Source: JADCCX01 sp031373545
GTDB lineage: Bacteria > Pseudomonadota > Alphaproteobacteria > Rhizobiales > Beijerinckiaceae
Assembly: GCA_031373545.1 (NCBI GenBank)
Contig: JANMMT010000202.1
Location: 1-23,117 of the forward strand
Direction: 5' to 3'
DNA length: 23,117 bases
The notes under the pieces are model-generated. The model was given only the letters and a program-made list of their open reading frames with translations, was not told the origin of the DNA and did no database searches. The translations under genes and the position numbers were made by a program. Positions 15,385 to 22,506 of this stretch are shown here, piece by piece (the first letter of the stretch is position 1; each line of letters starts with the position of its first letter).

Positions 15385-16296
15385 CTATCCGGTTTCGGTG
15401 GTCGCTTGTCCCTCCAGAAGCGACTTGTGGCGGGAGAGTTCCTTGCCGATGAAATCCGTGAAGACGCGGACGCGCGCGGCGTTCTTCAAGTCCGGGTGGG
15501 TCAGCAACCACAAGCCGCCGTCGAAGATCTGGGGTTGCGCGACGATGCGCCGGAGTGCGGCGCTGCGGTCCCCGATGAAGCAGGGCAGAAATCCCACGCC
15601 AAGGCCTGCCTCGACAGCCTGCGCCATGCCCAAGACCGTGTTGAGCCGATACATGATGCGGGCCTGCGGCAGGTTCTGGCTGAGCCATCGCGCGGGACCG
15701 ATGCTGCTGATCGCATCGCCAAACCCGATCCAGCACATTTCGGTGAGGTCAGTGGCCTGGGATCGCACAGGCACTGCAATGTCACGGTGGGCGTAGACGC
15801 ACCATCCGATTCCCGAGATACGCCGCCCCACCAGTGTCTCAGGCGGATCGGCCGTGGCGCGAATGGCGACATCGGCGTCGCGGCGGGAAAGGTTCAGCGC
15901 ACGGTTCTCGATGACGACATCCAGGCTGATCTCGGGAAACTGGCGGCAGAACGTGCCGAACATCGGGGTCATCAGATGCGCGACGAGTGAATCGTTGGTG
16001 GTGACGCGCAATTCGCCGGAGGGTTTCACATCGCTGCCCGCCACACGCCTCTCGAAATCGATCACCTCTTCCTGCATGCGGGCCGCGAGCGCCACCATTT
16101 CCTCTCCGGCTGGCGTGGCCATGTATCCGTTGCGCGCCCGCTCGAAAATGCGCGAACCCAAGTCGGTTTCAAGCGCATTGAGCCTGCGAAACACCGTGGA
16201 GTGGTTGAGTCCCAATGCATCACCCGCCGCCGCGAGCGAGCCAGTGTCGGCAATGGCTTTCACAAGCCGAAAATCGTCCCACGACACATGTGGCAT
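15385..16296 (-). CDS. LysR-family transcriptional regulator
   Basis: The protein has 303 residues. Residues 5-62 form the winged helix-turn-helix ('WDDFRLVKAIADTGSLAAAGDALGLNHSTVFRRLNALETDLGSRIFERARNGY'), close to the LysR branch beginning 'WDDLRxxLAVxxxGSLxxAA'. Residues about 90-290 form a LysR substrate-binding domain ('GELRVTTNDSLVAHLMTPMFGTFCRQFPEISLDVV'). It should bind DNA as a tetramer and respond to a small metabolite. It is co-directional with mmsA, which begins 101 bases downstream, so methylmalonate-semialdehyde dehydrogenase is an inferred target. LysR genes are more often divergent from their targets, which makes this arrangement slightly unusual. The sua5 stop lies 91 bases upstream. 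Confidence 0.92.
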   Translation of the reverse strand: MPHVSWDDFRLVKAIADTGSLAAAGDALGLNHSTVFRRLNALETDLGSRIFERARNGYMATPAGEEMVALAARMQEEVIDFERRVAGSDVKPSGELRVTTNDSLVAHLMTPMFGTFCRQFPEISLDVVIENRALNLSRRDADVAIRATADPPETLVGRRISGIGWCVYAHRDIAVPVRSQATDLTEMCWIGFGDAISSIGPARWLSQNLPQARIMYRLNTVLGMAQAVEAGLGVGFLPCFIGDRSAALRRIVAQPQIFDGGLWLLTHPDLKNAARVRVFTDFIGKELSRHKSLLEGQATTETG

Positions 16297-16387
16297 GTCA
16301 GGTTGTGCGCCCCGCGAAATGCAATCTCAGGCTGAAATGAATGGGGACCAGGCGCGGAGTTGTCAAATCAACAGCCCGAAGATCGTT

Positions 16388-17371
16388 TCAGTTTCGTGGT
16401 GCTGATGCGCGACACAAACGATCATTGATGGCTTCACCCAAGCCGATGTCCGGCACAGGCGCTGCCGCAATGCCGGGGCAACCGTCTGTGTCCAAGGCCC
16501 GCAGGCACGCAAAAAGTCGCGCCGCAGCCTCGCGCAGATCACCGTCCGCCGACAGATTCAGGTAGGGTGTTGCCGACGTTTGCCCTTTGATGAATCTGTG
16601 CCCGAAGCCGAGCAGCGCCTCTCCAGGCCGCACGTCGAGAGCATTCATCCGCACCGGCGCCGCTGGGGCATAATGCGAAGCCAGCATGCCGGGGCCGCTG
16701 TGGAGATGCGTGCCCGCGGCTTCCCTCATGGGTTGGCCCAGAATGCGCTCAATCTCGTCGCGCGCAACGCCGCCGGGGCGCAGCAGGACGGCTTCGCCTT
16801 CCATGCACGCGATGACGGTTGATTCAACGCCCACCGTGCAGGCGCCGCCTTCCAGTACGCCCGCCACCCTGCTGCCCAGTTCCTCAACCACATCGTGGGC
16901 GGTTGTGGGACTGATGCGCCCCGAGCGGTTGGCGGAAGGTGCTGCGAGCGGTGTGCCGTGGCGGCGCAGCAGGGCCAGCGCCACAGGATGCGCAGGCACG
17001 CGCAGGGCAATGGTGGCGAGCCCCGCGCGGGCCAGATCGCAGACAGGCGAGCCTGGCTTGAACGGCACCACCAGAGTCAGGGGCCCGGGCCAGAAGGTTT
17101 CCGCCAAGCGAAGCGCTTGATCATTGAAGACGCCGTGCGCCTCAGCTGCGGCCCGATCCGCCACATGGCTGATCAGCGGATTGAATCTGGGGCGGCCCTT
17201 CGCCTCGTAGATGCGGGCCACCGCCAGACCCGAAGTCGCATCTCCCGCGAGGCCGTAGACCGTCTCCGTCGGCAGGCCGATGAGCGCGCCACCCGCCAGT
17301 GCCCGCGCCGCCCGCGCCACATGGGCGGCATCGGCGGGCCAGATCACAGAAGAGGAGACGACGCTGGACAT
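16388..17371 (-). CDS. sua5: L-threonylcarbamoyladenylate synthase, two-domain Sua5 type
   Basis: This 327-residue protein has an N-terminal YrdC-type domain (about 11-200) and a C-terminal Sua5 domain (about 210-325). 'GGALIGLPTETVYGLAGDA' (27-45), 'KGRPRFNPLISHV' (58-70) and 'PSANRSGRISPTTAHDV' (146-162) are the nucleotide and threonine-binding motifs. It condenses threonine, bicarbonate and ATP into threonylcarbamoyl-AMP, the donor for t6A37 modification of ANN-decoding tRNAs, and is normally essential. No Shine-Dalgarno precedes the ATG; a TATATA hexamer ends 6 bases upstream, so the mRNA may be leaderless. It is divergent from the acyl-CoA dehydrogenase operon. Confidence 0.95.
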   Translation of the reverse strand: MSSVVSSSVIWPADAAHVARAARALAGGALIGLPTETVYGLAGDATSGLAVARIYEAKGRPRFNPLISHVADRAAAEAHGVFNDQALRLAETFWPGPLTLVVPFKPGSPVCDLARAGLATIALRVPAHPVALALLRRHGTPLAAPSANRSGRISPTTAHDVVEELGSRVAGVLEGGACTVGVESTVIACMEGEAVLLRPGGVARDEIERILGQPMREAAGTHLHSGPGMLASHYAPAAPVRMNALDVRPGEALLGFGHRFIKGQTSATPYLNLSADGDLREAAARLFACLRALDTDGCPGIAAAPVPDIGLGEAINDRLCRASAPRN

Positions 17372-17376
17372 TGGTT

Positions 17377-17382
17377 TATATA
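17377..17382 (-). promoter_or_regulatory. Possible -10 element for a leaderless sua5 transcript
   Basis: TATATA at 17377-17382 (palindromic, read on the minus strand) lies 5 bases before the sua5 ATG at 17369-17371. A transcript starting at the usual distance from it would begin at or near the A of the ATG. No good -35 hexamer was found 16-18 bases further upstream. Confidence 0.3.
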
Positions 17383-17502
17383 TGAACTAAATCGAGTGAG
17401 GTTGCCGAGGGCGCTCGGGAAAGCTAGCCTGCTGTTCAGTAGCATGCCCAAAAGCGCATTGTGAAATGTTCCCTTGTGCGGGACGATCCTGGGGAGGATG
17501 TC

Positions 17503-19281
17503 ATGACATATCGGGCGCCTGTGAGCGACATTGCCTTCGTGATGAAACACGTGGCCGGCCTTGGCGCAGGCCAGGCCAGCGGCATTTACGCCGATCTCGA
17601 TGACGAGACGCTTGATGCCATTCTGAATGAAGCGGGAAAATTTGCCGCGGAGCGACTTGCGCCGCTCAACTGGTCCGGCGACCGGGCGGGCACATCGCTC
17701 AAGGACGGCGTGGTCACGACACCGCCGGGTTGGAAAGCCGCTTACACCGATTGGGCCGCAGCGGGCTGGCTGGCGCTCGCGGCGGAGGAAAAATTCGGCG
17801 GGCAGGGCTTGCCGATCCTGCTCAGCTCGGCCTGCACCGAAATCTGGAATGCGGCCAACATGGCCTTTGCTCTCAACCCGCTGCTCACCATGGGCGCGAT
17901 CGAGGCGCTGGCGCAGCATGGCTCGGCCGACCTGCAGGAGCGCTATCTCGCCAAACTGGTGTCCGGCGAGTGGACGGGCACCATGAACCTCACCGAGCCG
18001 CAGGCGGGGTCCGATCTGGCGGCGCTACGCGCCAAAGCCGAGCCGCAGGGCGATGGCACCTACAAGATCACGGGCCAGAAGATTTACATCACTTACGGCG
18101 AACATGATCTGACCTCCAACATCGTGCATCTCGTGCTGGCGCGCCTGCCCGATGCGCCGGCGGGCACGCGTGGCATCTCGCTGTTTCTGGTGCCGAAGTT
18201 CCTGCCCGATGGCACGCGCAACGATGTGCGGTGCAGCGGCATCGAGGATAAGCTGGGAATCCATGCCTCCCCCACCTGCACGCTGGTCTATGGCGACAAC
18301 GGCGGTGCGGTGGGCTGGGTGATCGGCGAGGAGAACAAGGGCCTCGCCTGCATGTTCACCATGATGAATGCAGCGCGCCTCGGTGTCGCCTTGCAGGGCG
18401 TGGCTATTGCGGACCGTGCCTACCAGAAGGCGCTCTCCTATGCCCGTGAGCGCCGTCAGGGCAAGGCGCCGGGCTCGACCGCCAAGGACATGAGCCCGAT
18501 CATCGAGCACCCGGATGTAAAACGCATGCTGATCGACATGCGCACGCGCACGGCGGCCGCGCGCACGATCTGCTATGTGACGGCGGCGGCGCTGGACCGT
18601 TCTCACCGGGAAACGGACCCGGCGAAGAAGAAAGCGGCCCATGAGGAAGCCTCCCTGCTGACCCCTGTGGCGAAGGCGTTCAGCACCGACATCGGCGTGG
18701 AGGTCGCCTCCATGGGCGTGCAAATTCACGGCGGGATGGGCTTTGTGGAGGAAACCGGTGCGGCGCAGTTCTACCGTGATGCACGCATCCTCACAATCTA
18801 CGAGGGCACCAACGGCATCCAGTCCATTGATCTGGTGATGCGCAAATTGCCGCTTGCGGACGGCGCAACGGTGAAGGCTTCGCTGGCGCGCTACCGGGCC
18901 GCCGCCAACCATGTCAGCCAGCTCAACGACCCCGCCTTTGGCCGCGCGGGCGAGCGCTTGTCTGAAGCCGTGGAAAGCCTGGCGCGCGCCACGGAGTGGA
19001 TGCGCGGTGCGATCGCCAATGATCCAGCGGCCGCGCTGGCCGGGGTGACGCCCTATCTGCGCCTCTTTGGCCTGGCCGCTGGCGGGGCCTACCTCGCCGA
19101 ATCCGCGCTGGCATCCCGCACCGCCATGCTGGGCGGTGACAGCGATCCCGCGCACGGGCGGCGCATTGCCGATTGCCGGTTCTTTGCGGAAAACTCGGCG
19201 TCAATCGCGCAGGGCATTGAAAGCGCCGTTATCGAGGGCGCTTGCGCCGTCAACGGCGCCTATCTCGATGCGGCGGAATAG
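17503..19281 (+). CDS. Acyl-CoA dehydrogenase with C-terminal extension (DmdC-like branch)
   Basis: This 592-residue flavoenzyme is about 200 residues longer than standard acyl-CoA dehydrogenases, the extra length being the AcdH C-terminal domain (from about residue 455). 'MNLTEPQAGSDLAALRA' (161-177) is the FAD/substrate motif and 'IYEGTNGIQSIDLVMRKLP' (432-450) carries the probable catalytic base E434. This long form includes 3-methylmercaptopropionyl-CoA dehydrogenase (DmdC) and medium or long-chain acyl-CoA dehydrogenases, and the exact substrate cannot be read from the sequence. The ATG at 17503 was chosen because GGGGAGGA lies 5-6 bases upstream and MTYRAPV is the family start. It is first in an operon with a crotonase-fold gene (6-base gap) and an SDR gene, a layout fit for beta-oxidation of an acyl-CoA. 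Confidence 0.93.
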   Translation: MTYRAPVSDIAFVMKHVAGLGAGQASGIYADLDDETLDAILNEAGKFAAERLAPLNWSGDRAGTSLKDGVVTTPPGWKAAYTDWAAAGWLALAAEEKFGGQGLPILLSSACTEIWNAANMAFALNPLLTMGAIEALAQHGSADLQERYLAKLVSGEWTGTMNLTEPQAGSDLAALRAKAEPQGDGTYKITGQKIYITYGEHDLTSNIVHLVLARLPDAPAGTRGISLFLVPKFLPDGTRNDVRCSGIEDKLGIHASPTCTLVYGDNGGAVGWVIGEENKGLACMFTMMNAARLGVALQGVAIADRAYQKALSYARERRQGKAPGSTAKDMSPIIEHPDVKRMLIDMRTRTAAARTICYVTAAALDRSHRETDPAKKKAAHEEASLLTPVAKAFSTDIGVEVASMGVQIHGGMGFVEETGAAQFYRDARILTIYEGTNGIQSIDLVMRKLPLADGATVKASLARYRAAANHVSQLNDPAFGRAGERLSEAVESLARATEWMRGAIANDPAAALAGVTPYLRLFGLAAGGAYLAESALASRTAMLGGDSDPAHGRRIADCRFFAENSASIAQGIESAVIEGACAVNGAYLDAAE

Positions 19282-19287
19282 CCCGCG

Positions 19288-20037
19288 ATGAGCGATCACA
19301 TCGAACGCATCCATCGCGGCGGCGTGCTGGCGATCCGCATGAACCGCGCGGACAAGAAGAATGCGCTGACATCCGCCATGTATGCCGCCATGGCTGAAGC
19401 GCTGCGGGGGGCTGACACGGACGACCGCGTGGGGGCGGTGCTGTTTCTGGGCCTGCCCGGCGTGTTCTCGGCCGGCAATGACCTGAATGACTTCGCCAAG
19501 TTCGCCATGAGCGGTGCGCTGGGCACCGAGGTGCTCAGCTTTCTGCGCGCGCTCGCCATCAGCGAAACGCCCATGGTCGCTGCCGTGGACGGCATCGCGG
19601 TGGGTGTGGGCACCACGTTGCTCATGCACTGCGATCATGTGCTGCTGAGCGAGCGCGCCAAGCTCTCCACGCCCTTTGTCAATCTGGCTTTGGTGCCCGA
19701 AGCGGCTTCCAGCCTCATTGGGCCGCGCCTCATGGGGCATGCCCGCGCCTTTGAATTGCTGGTGATGGGCCGCCCATTCGGGCCAGAGCAAGCCATTGCA
19801 GTCGGGCTGGCCAATGCGCTTGTGCCCTCTGCCGAGATCGAAGAGGCAGGCTTTGCCGCCGCGGCCGAGATTGCCGCGAAGCCGCGCGAAGCGGTGCGGA
19901 TATCGCGCCGGCTGCTGCGCGGCTCGCCGGATGAAACGCTGGCCCGCATCGATGAGGAGGCGGCGCATTTTGCGCAGCGGCTCAAATCGGGCGAGGCGCA
20001 AAAAGCCTTTACCGCATTTTTAAGCAAAGCACGGTGA
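19288..20037 (+). CDS. Enoyl-CoA hydratase/isomerase family protein (isomerase-like active site)
   Basis: This 249-residue crotonase-fold protein carries the oxyanion-hole segments 'FSAGNDLNDF' (60-69) and 'DGIAVGVGTTLLMHCD' (101-116). The two glutamates of classical hydratases (rat E144 and E164) align by eye with T110 and F130. Instead E138 in 'LALVPEAASS' sits where peroxisomal Delta3,Delta2-enoyl-CoA isomerases (PECI/ECI type) have their single catalytic Glu ('SPEGCSS'). It is therefore more likely a double-bond isomerase than a hydratase, although general annotation would call it enoyl-CoA hydratase. It starts 6 bases after the acyl-CoA dehydrogenase stop and its own TGA overlaps the GTG of the SDR gene, so all three are probably made together. 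A single-Glu enzyme would be useful for unsaturated fatty acids. Confidence 0.9.
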   Translation: MSDHIERIHRGGVLAIRMNRADKKNALTSAMYAAMAEALRGADTDDRVGAVLFLGLPGVFSAGNDLNDFAKFAMSGALGTEVLSFLRALAISETPMVAAVDGIAVGVGTTLLMHCDHVLLSERAKLSTPFVNLALVPEAASSLIGPRLMGHARAFELLVMGRPFGPEQAIAVGLANALVPSAEIEEAGFAAAAEIAAKPREAVRISRRLLRGSPDETLARIDEEAAHFAQRLKSGEAQKAFTAFLSKAR

Positions 20038-20906
20038 CAGATATGCCAAACCTCAACGGCAAGACGCTTTTCATCACCGGGGCATCGCGCGGGATAGGCC
20101 TCGCCATCGGCCTGCGCGCTGCGCGCGACGGGGCGAATGTCGTCATCGCCGCCAAGACCGCCGAACCGCATCCCAAGCTTGAAGGCACGATCTACAGCGC
20201 CGCCGAAGTCATCGAGAAAGCGGGCGGCAAGGCGCTGCCGCTCATGGTCGATGTGCGCGACGAGGAGAGCGTCAAGGCTGCCATGGCCAAGGCGGTGGAG
20301 ACCTTTGGCGGCATCGACATCGTCGTCAACAACGCCTCCGCCATCAATCTGGCGCGCACCGCCGACATCGACATGAAGCGCTACGACCTGATGAACCAGA
20401 TCAACACGCGCGGCACCTTCATGGTGTCGAAGTTCGCCATTCCGCATCTGGCGAAAGCCGCCAATCCCCACATCCTCATGCTCTCGCCGCCGCTCGACAT
20501 GAGCGAGAAATGGTTTGCGCCGCACCTCGCGTACTCCATCGCCAAATACGGCATGAGCCTGTGTGTGCTGGGGCTGGCCGGGGAGTTGCGCCCACAGGGC
20601 ATCGCGGTCAACGCGCTGTGGCCACGCACCACCATCGCCACGGCGGCGGTGAACAACCTGCTGGGCGGCGATGCCCTGATGAAAGCTTCGCGCACGCCTG
20701 ATATCCTGGCTGATGCCGCGCACATGATCTTCACCACGCCAGCAAAGGAACTCAGCGGCCAATTCCTGATCGACGACACGTTCATGCACGCGCGCGGCGT
20801 CTCGGATTTCGACCAGTACCGCGTGGACCCGTCACAGCCGCTCGCCCCTGATTTTTTCGTGCCCTCCAGCAGCATTCCGCCCGTGAGCTTGAAGGCTTTG
20901 CGCTAA
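20034..20906 (+). CDS. Short-chain dehydrogenase/reductase, HSDL2-like
   Basis: This 290-residue SDR has the NAD(P)-binding 'TGASRGIG' (15-22), 'NNAS' (99-102) and the catalytic pair Y167/K171 in 'YSIAK'. The stretch 'AAKTAEPHPKLEGTIYSAAEVIEKAGGKALPLMVDVRDEESV' is typical of the hydroxysteroid-dehydrogenase-like 2 (HSDL2) group, which is linked to lipid metabolism but has no firmly known substrate. The bacterial form lacks the SCP2 domain of animal HSDL2. The GTG at 20034 overlaps the preceding TGA (GTGA), the standard coupling geometry; an ATG at 20043 is an alternative. It closes the acyl-CoA operon and is followed 35 bases later by a CorA-type gene. Confidence 0.9.
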   Translation: MTDMPNLNGKTLFITGASRGIGLAIGLRAARDGANVVIAAKTAEPHPKLEGTIYSAAEVIEKAGGKALPLMVDVRDEESVKAAMAKAVETFGGIDIVVNNASAINLARTADIDMKRYDLMNQINTRGTFMVSKFAIPHLAKAANPHILMLSPPLDMSEKWFAPHLAYSIAKYGMSLCVLGLAGELRPQGIAVNALWPRTTIATAAVNNLLGGDALMKASRTPDILADAAHMIFTTPAKELSGQFLIDDTFMHARGVSDFDQYRVDPSQPLAPDFFVPSSSIPPVSLKALR

Positions 20907-20941
20907 TGCACTAGCCCTCTTGCGAAGCGAAGGTTGCTGCG

Positions 20942-21940
20942 ATGATCATTGTGTACCAGGCCCGAACGGGCGCGGGACTGGACGGCGAGTTTCTCGACAA
21001 GACGACGCTGGTTGCCGGCCAGGCGATCCCCGAGGATTCGCTGTGGATCGACCTCATGGAGCCGACGCGGGATGAGGATCGCCTCGTCGAGACGCATATG
21101 GGCATCGAGATTCCGACCCGCGACGAGATGCGCGACATCGAGCCTTCCAACCTGCTCTACGCGGAAAACGGCGCGCGTTACATGACCGCGCGGGTGCTTT
21201 GCCGCTCGGACACGCACACACCCACCCTGGTGCCGATCTCCTTCATCGTGACGGACAAGGCGCTCGTGACCGTGCGTTACGAGGAGCCGCGCGCCTTCGC
21301 CATGTTTTCGCACCGGCTGACCAAGCCCGGCACCTGCAGCCACCAGCCTGAAGCGGTTCTGGACGGCCTGATCGAGGCGGTGATCGACCGCGCGGCGGAG
21401 GTGCTGCGCACGGTGGGCGACAACATCGAGATTACCTCGCGCGATGTGTTTGAGACCAACATGGCGACGGCGGATCGCGGCAGCGGCTACCAGAACGTCA
21501 TCCGCAGTTTGGGGCGGCATGGTGACCTCATTTCCAATGTGCGCGAAAGCATGGTGAGCCTCGAGCGCATGCTGCTCTATCTCTCGGCCAACACCGTGCG
21601 GCCCAAGCGCGCCTCGGGTTTTCAGGCGGAGTGGCGCACCGCCATCCGTGATGTGCAGAGCATCGAGGAACACGCCTCGTTCCTCTCCAGCAAGATGCAG
21701 TTTGTGCTGGATGCGACGCTGGGCCTCGTCAGCCTGGAGCAGAACCGCATCGTCAAGATTTTCTCGGTTCTCGCTGTCATCTTCATGCCGCCCACGCTGG
21801 TGGCATCGGTTTACGGCATGAATTTCAAGACCGGGATGTGGGAGCTCGAATGGCAATATGGCTATGCCATGGCGCTGGTCATGATGGCTTGCGCGGCGGT
21901 CGTCCCCTACATGTTCTTCAAATGGAAAAAGTGGTTATAA
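20942..21940 (+). CDS. corA: CorA-family divalent metal transporter
   Basis: This 332-residue protein has a large cytoplasmic N-terminal domain rich in acidic and helical sequence, a long stalk helix (about 215-270), and two C-terminal membrane helices (about 272-290 and 308-326). The signature 'YGMN' is at 291-294, followed by the extracellular loop and a basic C-terminus (KWKKWL). The protein should form a pentameric Mg2+ (or Co2+/Ni2+) channel in the inner membrane. GAAGG lies about 8 bases upstream of the ATG. No magnesium riboswitch is visible in the short gap to the SDR gene. It lies downstream of the acyl-CoA operon on the same strand, but functional linkage is not evident. Confidence 0.95.
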   Translation: MIIVYQARTGAGLDGEFLDKTTLVAGQAIPEDSLWIDLMEPTRDEDRLVETHMGIEIPTRDEMRDIEPSNLLYAENGARYMTARVLCRSDTHTPTLVPISFIVTDKALVTVRYEEPRAFAMFSHRLTKPGTCSHQPEAVLDGLIEAVIDRAAEVLRTVGDNIEITSRDVFETNMATADRGSGYQNVIRSLGRHGDLISNVRESMVSLERMLLYLSANTVRPKRASGFQAEWRTAIRDVQSIEEHASFLSSKMQFVLDATLGLVSLEQNRIVKIFSVLAVIFMPPTLVASVYGMNFKTGMWELEWQYGYAMALVMMACAAVVPYMFFKWKKWL

Positions 21941-21962
21941 AGACCATATCAAGGAACCGACC

Positions 21963-22097
21963 ATGCGCCGCGCAGCTCTTATCGTTGTTACGCTTCTCGC
22001 CCTCTCCAGCCTCAACGGCTGCTCGAAATGCGATGTCCCGACGTGGGGGTTTGGGGGAGTTGTGCTGGGTGCGTGCGGGGATAAGGCGGGGCGGTGA
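21963..22097 (+). CDS. Small lipoprotein, 44 residues
   Basis: AGGA lies 6 bases upstream of the ATG. The peptide is MRRAALIVVTLLALSSLNGC followed by SKCDVPTWGFGGVVLGACGDKAGR. It has two arginines, a hydrophobic helix, then the lipobox L-N-G-C with the lipidated Cys at 20. Two further cysteines (23 and 38) could form a disulfide once exported. The mature part is only 25 residues. Lipidation and the Shine-Dalgarno support a real gene; function is unknown. It begins 22 bases after the corA stop, so it may ride on the corA transcript. Confidence 0.7.
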   Translation: MRRAALIVVTLLALSSLNGCSKCDVPTWGFGGVVLGACGDKAGR

Positions 22098-22119
22098 GGG
22101 CCATGGAGGGCAGGCCAAC

Positions 22120-22452
22120 ATGACCGCAAAAAATACCATGGCCTCTAAGGTGGTTCGGTATGGCAGCGTGGACGATCTGCCCACCGCCCCACCCCTCAGC
22201 AAAGCTGTGAAGGCCATGAGCGAAGCCGAGGTTGAGCGGCGCGCAGCGGCTGACCCCGACGCCGGTGCTACACCCGCAGGCTTTTGGGACACCACAAAGT
22301 TGGCAGAACCCGATGGCACCGAGCAAATCACACTCCGGCTGCCCCGCCGCGTGTTAGGTCACTTCAAATCCACAGGAAAAGGCTACCAGAGCCGCATAAG
22401 TGCTGTGCTGGCGAGCTATGTGGATGCTACGAAAAAGACGAAAGTGGGCTAA
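22120..22452 (+). CDS. BrnA-like antitoxin family protein, no BrnT alongside
   Basis: The protein has 110 residues. The N-terminal half is polar and probably disordered ('SVDDLPTAPPLSKAVKAMSEAEVERRAAADPDA'), with 'FWDTTKLA' near 55-62. The C-terminal segment 'EQITLRLPRRVLGHFKSTGKGYQSRISAVLASYV' (68-101) matches the ribbon-helix-helix DNA-binding part of BrnA antitoxins ('ITLRLDxDVLxxFKxxGxGYQTRINAVLRxYV'). In known BrnTA modules the toxin BrnT is encoded immediately upstream; here the upstream gene is a small lipoprotein and no BrnT-like frame is present. It may be an orphan regulator or a remnant. A second in-frame ATG lies at 22138; GGAGGG at 22106-22111 (8 bases upstream) favours the first. 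Confidence 0.8.
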   Translation: MTAKNTMASKVVRYGSVDDLPTAPPLSKAVKAMSEAEVERRAAADPDAGATPAGFWDTTKLAEPDGTEQITLRLPRRVLGHFKSTGKGYQSRISAVLASYVDATKKTKVG

Positions 22453-22506
22453 TATATTCGCCTTCGTTTTATTGGATAATGCAATGAAAAATGTCGCGGG
22501 GGCATA

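Noticed and set aside
17405..17418. Small hairpin CCGAG-GGCG-CTCGG upstream of the acyl-CoA dehydrogenase gene
   Set aside because: Only 5 bp with no T-run and no matching second copy; not enough to call a terminator or operator.
20903..21856. Minus-strand open frame of 317 codons antisense to corA
   Set aside because: Shadow of corA, which carries the YGMN motif and two membrane helices.
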